The notes below the pieces were generated by a model, which was given only the letters and a program-made list of their open reading frames with translations, made no database searches and was not told the origin of the DNA. The translations under genes and the position numbers were made by a program. From Amblyornis subalaris (taxonomy: Eukaryota > Chordata > Aves > Passeriformes > Ptilonorhynchidae), in the NCBI GenBank assembly GCA_018881555.1, contig JACAXG010000008.1:14812816-14876815 (forward strand): 64,000 nt of DNA, written 5' to 3'. Positions 1-12,000 of the stretch are shown one piece after another. Position 1 is the first letter of the stretch, and every line of letters starts with the position of its first letter.

Positions 1-2473
1 GGAAGATCTGCGCCTTCCGGTTCACCGTTTTGAACACTCGGTAGGTGTGATCCTTCTTCTTCTCATCTATCTTTTTCTCAAAGAACTGATCATACTGGAA
101 GGTGGATACAGCTGAAAGGAGACAGAGACTTAAGCACACAGGAAATAATCACAACAGACCAGGCCTGTGGGGGTTTCTGCCAGACGTACTTACATTTTGG
201 CAAGTTATCCTGAAGCAGATGAGAGACACTTTCCGGTCTTTGCTTCAGCATAATATCCTTAAACTTCTTGAGCAGGCCACTCTGCTCTTCTCCCTCAGTC
301 TCAATCTTTCTCACTGTGGAAGTAGTTGGTATTTTGGCAAATTCTGTACCTACAGACATTGCAATAAATTCCAGTGAGTTTGTTTGGTTTAAAACAAAAT
401 GAAGCAAGTTGAATTCAGCAAAGCAAACATTTTAAGTAAACCAAACACTTCTATCTTCAGGAAGTACATGCCCAAATCCCCATGTTGATCCTGCTAGGAT
501 CAACTATTATATTTGCTTACAAATTTGCATTGGACGAGACAGAAGGATTAGCCTTGCTAATCAATCACAATACAACAAGCAATTTCCTTACAACATATTT
601 GGTTCATCATGACTCAGAGAGCCTCACTATATAGCTACAGCATTTATCTGAAAGGATTGGTACATACCTATCTGAAGGCAGAGTTCTAGTCATCTGCTAT
701 CTTTTTCTTCTGTTAGCACAGGTTTATTTTTTTAAAAAATATGCCACAGAAAGCAAACAGAAAAGCAATATAAGCCTCTTGAGACAGGCAGCAAGGCTGA
801 AAAGTTCCTTCCTTCGAAGGACAGCCCTTCCACGCTACCACTGTGAGCCAGCCAACACCCTTTAGTTCCATAAACACAAAAAACCCACCCCAAAACCACT
901 TGCCTGCTTCCCAGCTTGGATTTGTGCTGGTACCTGCCTTACGTCTCAACACTTTCCTCCATCTTTGGATATAAAAACTTTGTCTACACCAGCACCCTGG
1001 CAAAGCTCTCTTCAGATCTAAGCATCTGCTTTGGGTGCAAGCATAACAGCTTGACTCACACATCTAGAGCCAGCCAGCACATCAAAATGCAGCACACGGT
1101 ATTCCCACATCAAAATCACCCAGGGAAACCCTGCACCACGTCACAGGTATGCCATTAACACCTACATTCTCCAGCAGCTTTCCCCTGCAGTCTTCCGTAA
1201 TCTCACCTGCATCATTCCAGTGGTGCCTGTTAGACCTGGCACGCTCCAGAGCCCAGTCAGGCACCAGAAGCTCCCAGGAGGAATCACTGCTTCAGTGCAC
1301 AGAGTACGTACCTTTCCTGTCTGCCTGCATTTCCTGCACATCCTCCTGGAGTTCCAGGCTGGCTTTGCAGAAAACGTTGCTGTTTTTGTGATTCATCTGA
1401 GCTGCCAGGAATGGGCATTTGGTAGCCGTGCTCTGGCCAGCGCTGGCAGGTGGGTGGCCTGCAGGAGGCTGGGTTCCATCTGCATTCTGCTGGGCCACCT
1501 CTTTGACATTTTTGGCCTCTGAGGTGGGGACAGAGAAAGGAAAACACTTCAGCATCATCATTTTAATACACTGACTTAAGCTTTTCGATGCATTACTTAT
1601 GGAATTAATTTGGCAGGACCCATTCAGAACTCTTTAATTGAGCAGATACATTTTATTTACACAAGTACAGAATCCCAGTAACACCCAAGGGACATCTGAT
1701 TTAAGATGTTCGATCTAGCACTGTACCCCTTGAGGCAAAAAATATCCCTCTTTCACTCCCAATAGGAAGATTTAAGGAAAGACTAGATGTGGCATTTAAT
1801 GACATGGTCTAGTTTACACGGTGGTGTTCAGTCACAGGTTGGACTTGATCTCGGAGGTCTCTTCTAACCTAATTGTGATTCTGTGATTGCTTTTAGAGGA
1901 ATTCAGAGATTTCCCAGCCATGCAGTTTCCTCTGCTGCAAGCCTCAGCTCCTTCCCTTAAACGCCTGGGAAATAATTCCCCAGGGAATGTTCCCGGGTGG
2001 CATGAAGCGCCACCGTACCATGAGAAACACCGCTCCGAGACCCAGGATCTCGGATCCCCACCCGGGGCTCGCCACAGGACGCCCCAACAGGCCGGTCCCT
2101 GATTCATGCCACGGACACAAATTTCGTTACCGCGGACATTTCAATGATTAAGCAACCCCTGCTCCAGCGCTGCCTATTCCAGAAGTTTCCTCCCGTGACA
2201 TCCGACGTCTGTTACTTTTTTCCCCTTCATGGGGCCCGTGCCTGACCCGCGGCTCGCTCCCCGGCCGTACTCACCGCGGCGGCCCGCGGGGGTCTCCTCT
2301 TCCGCCTGCTGCCCGCGGGCGGCGGACGTGGCGAGGGCGCGGGCGGCCGGCGGGGCCGCCTCCATCATGCGCGGGCAGTGCTGGGCGTACAGCAGCAGCG
2401 ACGGCCCGGCCTTCTGCAGGAACGCCTGCGACACTCGGGCCAGGAACGGGCAGCGCCGCACCACCGCTTCCAT
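1..2473 (-). CDS. ALAS1: 5-aminolevulinate synthase 1, 5' portion (first four coding exons)
   Basis: This gene encodes the housekeeping enzyme that condenses glycine with succinyl-CoA to give 5-aminolevulinate, the first and rate-limiting step of haem synthesis, in the mitochondrial matrix with pyridoxal phosphate. Coding exons on the minus strand are 2473-2275, 1518-1312, 349-194 and 111-1 (cut by the window edge); all internal boundaries are GT-AG and the frame stays open. The product starts [14 protein letters not shown], as in chicken ALAS1. The presequence carries three Cys-Pro haem-regulatory motifs at residues 8-9 (RCPF), 33-34 (HCPR) and 101-102 (KCPF); in this family they let haem block mitochondrial import. 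Exon 4 opens the catalytic region ([20 protein letters not shown]). About 224 of roughly 635 residues are present, so the PLP lysine lies outside. The start codon at 2473 follows a TATA box by about 90 bp, so no upstream non-coding exon is required. Confidence 0.97.
1760..1889 (+). mobile_element. CR1-like LINE 3' tail in ALAS1 intron 1
   Basis: A stretch inside the first ALAS1 intron has the avian CR1 3'-end wording: a 'ggttggacttgatct' phrase, then 'ggtctcttctaacct', ending in the short repeat 'attctgtgatt'. It is diverged and 5'-truncated, like most CR1 copies, and lies antisense to ALAS1. The left edge is uncertain; 1670-1760 may be part of the same element. Confidence 0.7.
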
Positions 2474-2562
2474 TCTCGCTGCCGGACGGGACACCGGAGG
2501 TGACGGCAAAGTGACACCGGCGACGGGGAGGCGACACCGGGATGTGCTCCCGCACTGCCGCC

Positions 2563-2568
2563 TTTATA
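2563..2568 (-). promoter_or_regulatory. ALAS1: TATA box of ALAS1
   Basis: On the minus strand the sequence reads CTATAAAGG here. It lies about 90 bp upstream of the ALAS1 start codon, which implies a transcription start near 2535 and a 5' leader of about 60 nt. A TATA box is consistent with the strongly inducible hepatic expression known for this gene. The exact start site is inferred. Confidence 0.8.
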
Positions 2569-2582
2569 GAGCCGGGGGCGCG

Positions 2583-2612
2583 GCGCAGGCGCGATGGGGC
2601 TGCGCAGGCGCG
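2583..2612. promoter_or_regulatory. Two tandem NRF-1-like sites upstream of ALAS1
   Basis: Two GCGCAGGCGCG-type motifs lie at 2583-2594 and 2601-2612, spaced by about 18 bp and just upstream of the TATA box. They fit the palindromic NRF-1 consensus (YGCGCAYGCGCR) with one mismatch at the centre. Mammalian ALAS1 promoters are known to depend on paired NRF-1 sites, which tie haem synthesis to mitochondrial biogenesis. Function here is inferred from position and motif. Confidence 0.65.
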
Positions 2613-2654
2613 GGGCGGGACCGGGGGCGGCTCACGGCGGCTCGGGGCGGTTGT

Positions 2655-3000
2655 GGGGTGCTGTGAGGGGCTGGAGGCTTCCCGAGGACGGGGGGAACCG
2701 ATGGGCATCGTGACGGGCTGGAGACGTCGCCAGGACGTGGAGGGGCCCCCAGGGGTCAATGAGGGGCTGGAGGCGACCTGAGCACAAAGAGAGATCCCCG
2801 GGCGCCGTGAGGGGCTGGTGGCTTCCCGAGGATGTGAAGGGGCCCCGGGGGTCGTGAGGGGCTGGAGTGGGTCTGGGCGCCGTGAGGGAATAGAGGCGCT
2901 GGGAGGGTGTGGGGGAGGCTGAGCCGCTCCCGTGACGCTGTGAGGGCACTGAGGGGCTTGAGTAGCTGCCGGGGGGCTGTGAGGGGCTAGGGGCAGCCGG
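2655..3000. repeat. Degenerate minisatellite, about 48-bp period
   Basis: The phrase GTGAGGGGCTGG, with variations, recurs at 2663, 2710, 2759, 2807, 2854, 2882, 2940 and 2979. The first five starts are 47-49 bp apart and later units are irregular. Several units continue with GAGGCTTCCCGAGGA. It lies directly upstream of the ALAS1 promoter. Confidence 0.7.
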
Positions 3001-3099
3001 CCCTGAGCGGGGGCTGTTTGGCACGGTCCGTACGGGAAGGGCTGCTCTGGGTTTCCCCTCAGCCCCAGGCTGTGCAATGCTTGTTTCCCAGAAGTTTTG

Positions 3100-6000
3100 G
3101 AGTCCTTTGCGCCCCAGGACAGGAGATTGAGGGTCCCCTAGCGTGTCTCTTCGTGGGAAAACAAGAACTCTGAGTCAGCTGCGTGGGGAAATCCAGCGCT
3201 GCTCAGACGCGTCTGTGTTTTCTTCCCAAATGCACCTCTGACTCCCTGCAGAGTCCATTCTCGGGAGCTCAGGTGGTGGTGGTGGGATCCCGAACCTCTC
3301 TCACTTTGCGTGCATCTGGTATGAATCTAACAGTTTCTCTGTCGGTGGTGCTCTGACTTCCACCACTGCATTTTTGCCAGGTTTTGAAGAGAGAAATGGC
3401 AGCAACATTAAAATTAAACGCTTTATCCTGTGGTTTGCAATGGACATTAAAGTTTATTTGCTTAAAAGTGTATTTAGAGGTGGGTAATGGTAAAAGGAGT
3501 TGTCCTTATGTGTCTGACCATTCAAATCACAGTAGTGCTACTTCCTGTAAGCACTGACTGCTGAAGTGTGGAAAAAAGAGAGAAGGAAAAATGACGACGC
3601 CTTTTTTCCCCCCATCTTGTGAGACAGTTTCACAGAAGACAGGATTTGGGTAGGGAGCTGTCTCGGGCACTTTGAGGCAAGAGTTGGTTTTGTAACAGGT
3701 GTGGAATTTGGAGGAGAGCTTTCTTAAAGGTCACTCTTACTTGACTCTTTGCTTGCATGAAGTCACATTGTGTAGTTACTAGAAGGTGCTCATATAGAGG
3801 GATTAGAGAAATACAAAGCCTGTGTAGGACTCTGGCTGCTGAACACAAGTTTGGCTATAAAAGGCACTTCTGAAAGTGTTGGTTAGTATTTACATGTTGC
3901 AAATTAATCTTTACGCAACTCTGTCCGAGCGCAGGGGGATGACCAGCAGGGTATTTGCCTGACCCTCCTTTATTCACCACTGACTTGCTTCGAGGATGCT
4001 GGCTGCAGTATGTAAACTTTGGGATCTGAGTAAGTTGGTCAGGAGGAAAAACCTCGTAGTCAAATGTTAGACTCGCTGTCAGCTCCAGCATGTTACTAAG
4101 CTCTCAGGCAGGAAATGGGACAGAGTTCTGCCCTCATGTACTACTTACAAAGCCCTGAAAAAAGCAGCTGGTACTTTACAAGGCAGGGTGTGGGATTTGG
4201 GTTTTAGTAGGGCTTTAGTAGGTGTGTTTTAAGCACAATTTCTTTCTTGCTTACTAGAAATTTAAGACAGCATTATTTAAGAAGTCTTGATGCTCAGATC
4301 TTAACTCATTATTTGTCAGAGTAATGCAGAAACAGCCTTCCATCAGCGGGCATCGTTAAAACAGATATGTGCTGGTTTTAATTTGTTCTGTAGATATATG
4401 ATTAAAGTAGGGCAGTGGTATTTGACCCCAGCCTCTATAGCAGTTATGATAGCAGGAGTCCTGATCATTTGGTAATACCTAGATAGTGTTTCAAATTATT
4501 AGTTCAGTTGCTCTTGAAGAGTTTGTTAGGTTGTTTTTTCCCTCACAACTGGCTTTTGGCTAGTGTTACATGCCTCAAGTATTTTGCAAAATAATAGTTA
4601 ATTAGCACTTGAAGTTTAAAGGCACCTGATCTGTGTTTCAGATTACTGGTGTCCCTGTTCCCTGGAACATCAACATTTGACTCTCTACCCTGAACCTTTA
4701 TATCACATCAGTTACTTTAAAAATTGAGGAAACATCACAGCATTCTAACATAGGTACCCGACAAGTGTCCGTAGAACACAGAGATGTGTCTGGACCTGAG
4801 GGATCACTGCTGTGCTCCTGGGGTTAATTGCAGTTTTAGCAACAGAAATCAAGTCCCATATGCTTGATTTACAGTATGTTTCTTTTTCCTCCTATTTTTC
4901 CCTTATTAATTGTCCATGATACTTAGAGGGAATGTGTGTTTGGTTGTAAGAGACACCAGAGAAAGGTGTTGTGCAAATGTGCACAAATCTGCTGCAAGAG
5001 GCTGCAGAGCTCGTCTGCCAGGACACCTGCCACAGCAGCTTCGATCCCTCAGAAGTCTGGTAATCCTTCTTTATCCTGGTAATCTTAAAAGCAGCATCTT
5101 GCCATTTTGTAGGGCTGAGGGATGAAGTACATTAGTCTGCTTGGTTGCTGGAATTCAGAGGCTTGTGGGTTTGCATTCAGAAGTGCATGTGAAGCCTGAA
5201 GAGCATCTGCTCTTTACACAAACATCATTCAAGGCTGGCAGCTGAGACACAGTGACCTTGGCTACGATATGGAGATCTCCAAATGCAGCAGAACTCTCGG
5301 CTTTCCTGTCAGACTCCCCTCCAATCTGTGTTGTTAATCAAACACTGCAATAACACTTCTTTTAGAGCTTGATTTTGGTGAATTTATTTAACCTTGTACA
5401 CGACAGGAATTGCGCAGAGGAACGGAATGACATTAACTTGACCCTCATCTTGGAGGGCTGCTGAAGGAACGTGTCCTTGTCAGCGCACAGAGCTGGCTGG
5501 GAGCTCTGGGAGCAACAGAGCAGGGAAAAGTTGGGAAGAAGGTGTCTTGTCAACTGCTCTGCCAGTGTCCTCCCTTTGGAAATACTGCCAGAGCTTACAT
5601 GTTGAAGGTGAAGTAAATACTAATAAAGCTGCCGTTAATTAAAATTTCTTAGGGCTTCAGTGGATTAATTAAACGGTGTTTGAGGACGTTAATTGTGGTG
5701 AACGATGTATTACCGCTGTCCTACAGGGCTGAGGAGAAACTGGCATGAGGTGCCACACAAATGCTGCTTGCCACACCTCAGGAGGAGGACAGCCTGCAAC
5801 AGGGCCGGTGGCAGCCCAGGAAGGAACAGGGGGCCCATCCTGAGAGAGAAAAAGCAGCCTCCTGTCTGGAGAGAGGCAGCAGGTACAGCGGGCAGGGGAG
5901 AAGGAATGGCTGCTTGGGAATATGGAAGGGGCAGAGTAACACGTAATAGAGGAAAATGGTTGAAGTGGAGGGGGTACCACTGGTGGGAGAACAAATTTAT

Positions 6001-8490
6001 TCAGCTGGCCATGACGAAATTTAGGTCAGAAGGTGGGTAGTTCATTGCCGTACCTGTGTTTTGGAGAAGCCTTTGGAGCTGGTCCCTGAGACCAGATGGA
6101 GTCAACAGAGGAAGCTCAGTCTGCCTGAAAGGCCCATGTGCTGCAGGGGCAGGGGAAGGGAAGGAAGGCTCTCAGCCATCCTGGGAGCTGCTGCTGATTC
6201 TGGTTTTCTAAAGCCCCTTTTGTTCTGGTGATTTCCCCATTTCTTTGCCCAATAAAGGTTAAGGGAAAAAAGGTTTAATTCCAGCAGTTTGTGAGGTGGG
6301 TGAGAAGCCATAGAAAGTTCTTTCTGTATAGAAATTGAAATGGGGAAAATAATCTCCTGCCACAAGATCAAGTTGATTTCTGCAGATGTCTATGGAGAGT
6401 TGCTGGTGAAGATGGTCTCTTTCTGTGTTACTGGTTTACCATGTAGGCTCAGGTGTAAGTTACCTTGAATACTTCCCTCCCATCCCTCTTCTCTCAAGCA
6501 TGTTTGGCCCAATATTCCTGGAAAGAGAACTTGATTCACGGGTTTGTAGCATTCATCTGCCCTTGCATTTGTCTGCAGGTAGTGCCTTTCATAGAAGTTT
6601 CATTAATTGTATGCTTTGAAGAGAGCATTTAGATACTTCAGCAGAAAAGCAAGGGTCAGAGCCCTTCTGCATTCAGCCTGTCCAAATGAAAGCCTATAAC
6701 TGCACCATAATTAGCAACATCTAATCCCTTTTGCCCACTTCTGAAGTCAGAGCTGTGCATATTCCTAATTTTTTCCCATCCAGTCAGTGTCAGAGAGGGC
6801 GAGACAGAAAAACAATCAATTCGCCCTCCCCNTGCACAAACCCCTGTCTATATTGAGATCTGAATTTTCCAAGGGAGTGGGTGTGATCCTGACATCTGGA
6901 TTTAATCCAGACTCAAATTCCAGGCTTAGATCTGAGAACTTCCACCTCCGGTCCTGAGACCAGCAGTTCTTAGAGAGGACTTGGTTTATTTACCTTTTAA
7001 GGCAAAATTGGAGGGTTGTGATAGCAGCTGCATAGTGACAGTTCTTCCCGTGCTGAGTTTCTTTAACACGTTTTCCTGATTTGGAGCCAGTGTCTTCTTT
7101 ACATGACAGAACAGGAAGTCTCATTTCTTTCTAGGACCCTCTAACCAGCAGAGAATTTGACCAAGCTGGAGGAGCTGCTGAGTGCTGAGGCTTGTGGTGC
7201 AGAGTGGCTGAGCTGCACTCCTGTTTCACAGACATGGGCCAGGCAAGATTTGTACTCCATCTTGTACAAAACAAGTGTGAGTGATTTTGTTCCCCAGTCT
7301 TTTAAAATTCATAGATTGCTGGTGGGTCCTCACAAGACTGTTGGGTCAGGACACTTCTCCCATCTGCCAGGCCCCAGAAGCTGCCCATTGATGCAGAGGA
7401 GTTTGGTTTCCTGGCAAAGTCCCATCACAGGAGCATGACTCAGGCTCAGTCTGAACTGTGGAAGCTGTTGCCACCCTCAGACAAGGTACCCTGCTGTCCC
7501 ACTGAAGGGCATCACCCCACACTGCTGCTGTAGTCTGCAGCCCAGCTGATTAACACATCCACCAGTGGCTTATCTTAAGTCCAGAACACCTCCCTGCTGT
7601 CTCTCCAGTTGCTTCAAATGTGGAAAATCAGACAATGGTCTTTTTTTTCATCTTGCTTTGTGCAGCACATGGCAGGAAATGATACACTAATCCTTCCAGC
7701 TACTGTGAGCTTTGCTGCACTTGTCATGACTTGCCTCCACACCCTCATTTCCTCCTCTCTCACACAGTTTTCCTCCTTCTTTTAGAAAGAACCAGTAGAC
7801 CCCAACTGGTATGTTTTTAGTTATGGTTATTGAAGGTATTCAGTCTGTCATTTTTCTTGCATATCTCAGCCCTCATTTCTCCTCATTAGGTACTCAGGCA
7901 GAGACAGCACCTATATTCAGTTTTGGATCTTGAAGTTTACACAGTCAGCAGAGAGCGGAAATACCTTAGAAAATGTGAATCTGAGTGCTTCCTGTTGAAG
8001 GTGTGAGAGGGTGGAGAAGTGACTTGGCTCTTTAGTCAGAGCTCTCTATGGCTATCTGGAACTGGGGGTTCCAAAAAGGGTTTTAATAGATAGGTAGATA
8101 GTCTGCTCCTCTCTATATAGGAAGGACAGCTGACAGAGGAGAGAAGTATATGTCTCTTTGTCTCAATTTAAATGCTTTAGGCCCAGTGAGACACTCAAGT
8201 CATGCTTATGTAGTAAAGCATCTTTGCTACCAGGTGTCTGTAGCGAGAGCCCCTAGTGCTGCTCATACCTGTGCTACTGTGGGCATTGGCAGGAAGGTGG
8301 AAGTCAAAGCAGAGGCAGGATTGTTCAAGTCTTTGAAAACAAGAAATCACTCACAGCAGTGAAAATCACTCACAGACAGCCTATGGGCTGTCTCCCTTAA
8401 AGCCATGTCAATGTTAGGAGTTTTCTGTCGAGCAGAAGATTGCTAGAAATCAAGGGCATGCCTTGTTCTCTCCCTCCCATCCTCAAAAAA
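3100..8490. other. Intergenic sequence, no gene recognised
   Basis: This is AT-rich to mixed sequence between the ALAS1 promoter and the solo LTR. Open frames are short, show no family resemblance and lack plausible splice chains. It includes an 8-bp-arm hairpin (AGACAGCC, loop TATG, GGCTGTCT) at 8374-8393, just after a direct repeat of AATCACTCACAG at 8345 and 8363. Unrecognised non-coding transcripts or enhancers could be present. Confidence 0.6.
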
Positions 8491-9047
8491 TGTGCTGGTT
8501 TTGGCTGGGATGGAGTTAGTTTTCTTCACAGTGGCTTGTATAGACTGTGCTTTGGATTTCTGATGAAAACAGTGATGATAACAGAGGGATGTGTTAGTCA
8601 TTGCTGAACAATGCTTGTGCAGTGTCAAGGCCTCTTCTGTTTCTCACACTGTCCTGGCAGCAAGTTGGGTGGGGGTGCACAAGAAGTTGGGACAGGGCAA
8701 CCCCAACTGAGCAAAAGGATATTCCACACCATATGACATCAAATCCAGCAGTAAAACTGGGAGGGTGGAGGTTGGCTGAGGCTGCCGTAGCTCAGAGGCT
8801 GGCAGGACATCAGTTAGTTGGTGGTAAGCAATTGTTTTCTTTTGCATCACTTGTTTTCTTGGGTTTGGTGTGGTTTTTTTCCTCTCTGTTGTTTTTGTCC
8901 TCTTTTTTAGTTATTAAACTGTCTTTATCTCAACCCGCAAGTTTTTACTCTTTCACCCTTCTGATTATCTCCCCCATCTGACAGGGAGGGGGGACTGAGT
9001 AGGGGCTGTGTGAGGATTTGGTGCCTACTGGAGTTAAATCCCAACCA
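8491..9047 (+). mobile_element. Solo LTR of an avian ERVL-like endogenous retrovirus
   Basis: The 557-bp element begins TGTGCTGGTTTTGGCTGGGA and ends GTTAAATCCCAACCA, so it has TG...CA termini. Internal landmarks match a common bird LTR type: a 'ggatattccacaccatatgac' stretch, an ATTAAACTGTCTTTATCTC segment that contains the ATTAAA polyadenylation signal, and a C-rich 'tctcccccatctgacaggg' near the end. No internal retroviral genes flank it, so this is the product of LTR-LTR recombination. The flanks are A-rich on both sides, so a target duplication of 4-5 A residues is possible but cannot be proved. Open frames within it are not genes. Confidence 0.85.
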
Positions 9048-12000
9048 AAAATCATCTCTCTGCCTTATCTACCTGTCCCATGGGCCCATCATGGACACCT
9101 GAGAAGGCAGTAGCATATTCAAAGTGCCCTCACTCCTCCCCAGTCACTGCAGAATCAGTCTGACACAGTAAGTTCAATCTTTTGTATAAATTGATGTAGT
9201 TTTGGTTGTCAAAATGAAGGTTCTTTGACTAGGTGGTTTTTAATCAGTGCTATTTTCTGCAGCTGTACATGCTGCCTTTCTGTTCCCAGGTGCAGCAATA
9301 CAAGTAAGGTTGCCTTTTCACCCTGAGAATAGGGATAAAGGCATTCAGTGAAGTCCTAATAGTCTCTGACCTCTTTTAGGTGGATGAAATGATGGAATTA
9401 AAATGCCTTTTGTAGGCCGAGTACACCTACTAGTAAGGCTCGTTGTGGTTTGCTTCAGCAAAGGCTTCTGCTTTTATGCGTCTGGTAATGTAATTTATTC
9501 TGTGAGGATCAATAATTCAGTGAAGTAAGGAGTAGCATTTCAGAATGAAATACCTGCTGATGATGTGAGAAAGTGGGGGAAAATCCCGCTGGGCGTTCCC
9601 GTGTAGGTGTTATCCCATGAATGAGTACCCAGTGAGGCAACAGAACTCTGTTACCTGGGTGGCTTTTCTCCTTATCCAGCTATTCCATAGCATTAGATAC
9701 TGCTGGTTGTGAGACAGTTTTAAGAATTGTCTTGGAGAAAGCAAGCAATAAACAGAGGAAAGTGTAAAGCAGCTTTGATCTTTTGTTGTTCCCATCAATG
9801 GTCAGTGAAACTTTATCGTTTTAGAATTTGTTGGTATAGTTAATAGTAGATTCCATAGTCGTACAGTCAGAATTAGCTCCTTGAAAGAAATAATCCAAAG
9901 GGTTGAGATGAAGTGGCCAAGCAGTAGAGCAGAATGATGCCTCACATTTAAGTAGAGACGTTCCAGACATGAAAATATCATGAAGTGTGTGGTAGCAGGG
10001 GATATAAAACCTCCCAGAGCCAAACCCTCTCCCATGAGTGGAAGAGTCTGTGTAACACCATAACCTGTGGGCACAGCAGAAAGCTGGAAGGATGAACTTA
10101 CAGCCTTTTTGGGGTCCAACTCCAAATGCTTCCCCTCTCAGTGTGCATTCTGCTCATGGGGTTTGCTGTGCTGTTTTGCAATAGCTCTTGTTGCTTAACC
10201 TGTGAAGTGCAAGACACACTATTCCTCCTTGTGAACTGAAGATTACAGATAAAGTTAGAGGGTGGTGATAAGGTATTAAAATGAGAAGAGTGTCAGCAAT
10301 AGGGAAGAAGGGGCCTTGTGCTGAAATATTAAGGGAGGAAATTACCACATCGTATCTCCAAATCTGAAATTGGGAGCTGCAGATCAGAGAAACTCTGTGA
10401 CATTGAGATTATTGGAGTATACAAGGCTTCCATTCCTTGTTTGCTTTTGTGGTGAACTCTTCCAAAAGCTGGCAAGTGCTCTGTGTGCACTATCTTACAA
10501 AGAGCCTCAGTCATGCAAAGCTCTAGGCTCTACTTCCAAGGCTCCTGGGCCGCTCTGCCTGCCAGGCAGCACAGGCAGTACCAGGAGGAGTGCGAGGGAG
10601 GATGCCAGGACAGCTGGACTGGCAGGTTTCTTGGGGTACTGTGACCCTGCTGGCAGCCTTGTCTGCGTGTGGTTTATTTGACCTGATGCTTCTGCAGCTG
10701 CTTTGAGCATTCTGGCTGAGATCTATGGGGCTAAAGGACTCAAAGGAGGGAGCTGTCTCTGGCTTGGTGTGCTGAGCAAACCTAGTTGTGTCATGTTGGC
10801 TTGTGGTGGCCGTAATGGCGGGAAAATGTGTTGCTCTTGTATCTCCAGGAGATGTGGTAAAGAACCCAGAGCCTCTAAGGTCTTCTTTTCAGGAATCCCT
10901 CTGCTTAATCAGGGGAGATGCACATGCTTTTTCTTGGAAAATCATATTGTCCCAGCCCTGGGCAAAGAAGATCAAAACTGATTCTAGGGAATGTCCTAGA
11001 AAGAGATGGAAGTGCAAACATTGGATAACAAAAAGTCGAAAGGGATCAGCTGAGAAATAAGACTGAAATGGCAAAAATACAAACCTGAGGTTAAGTCATT
11101 CTCTTTACTTGCACTTAGGATTAAGGAGGAAGAGAGGAGGCTGGTGCTTGGCACAGCAAACAGCTATGCTGTTCTTTGATGGGTGAGTGGTGGGGGCTAG
11201 CTCTGAGTTCACTGGTGAGCCTTTGAGACCATGGATTGCTCTGTGCTGCCTGTGCTCTCTGTACTTCTGTCTTGGAAAGGTGCTAATCTTTCCTGTGTTT
11301 ACTTCAGCTTTATTCCTAAAACTGCCTGTCTCCTCCACAGCAAAAACCCTGTCAGGATTATTTACCATGAAGAACAATGAGATTTTGAGCTCAAGTAATT
11401 GAGATTTAAAGCTCCAATTACAAGAGCAAATAAACTAGAGGTGCTTCCTAAGCTTGTGTTTTAATTAGAAGAAGTGATTTCAGTACATCCTTCCTAAAGT
11501 CCTGGCACTGTCTCTCGGGTTTGATAGCCAGTGACCCAGTTTTCATGGAGTGATCTCACAGTAGTGCAGTCCCTCACCCAGCTGCACTTGGATGAGGGAG
11601 AACAGTGCATATCTACGGTGATGGTGCATATACTGTGAATTTGATTGCTCTGCTATTCACAGTTTCCTTGGGTAAAAATACTGTTTTATGTTTACTTGGC
11701 AGCTTTTCTCCTTTCTACTTGTCCTGGTTTAATTGTGTCTGTTCCCTGGTGTGCTGTCAGTTGTGTATGTTTGGGAATACAGTGCCTTTGGGGGTGGTAG
11801 TGATCACAAGTGACACCTTAAAAAGCAGAGACATGGCTTTAGTACTAAACTGCCCCCATCTCCCAACAGTTGTCAGTTTGGGACTTATTAGTCACCCATC
11901 CCTCCTTTGAAACAACTATTTTTAATGCTCCTGCTCCGTGCTGAGTCTTCAGAAGCCCTGTTAAGTTTTGCTGTCTTTGCTGATGGTGGCTGCTTTTTAA

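Larger units (their letters stand above)
2220..3080. promoter_or_regulatory. CpG-rich promoter region of ALAS1
   Basis: GC content and CpG density rise sharply across the first coding exon and the sequence upstream of it, then fall before about 3,100. This is a typical CpG-island promoter. The long minus-strand open frame across it (2271-3077) is a by-product of GC-rich composition and is not a gene. Confidence 0.7.

Noticed and set aside
2271..3077. 268-codon minus-strand open frame rich in Pro and Ser
   Set aside because: It runs through the CpG island, the minisatellite and the ALAS1 promoter and overlaps ALAS1 exon 1 in another frame. The length is explained by GC-rich composition and repeat units.
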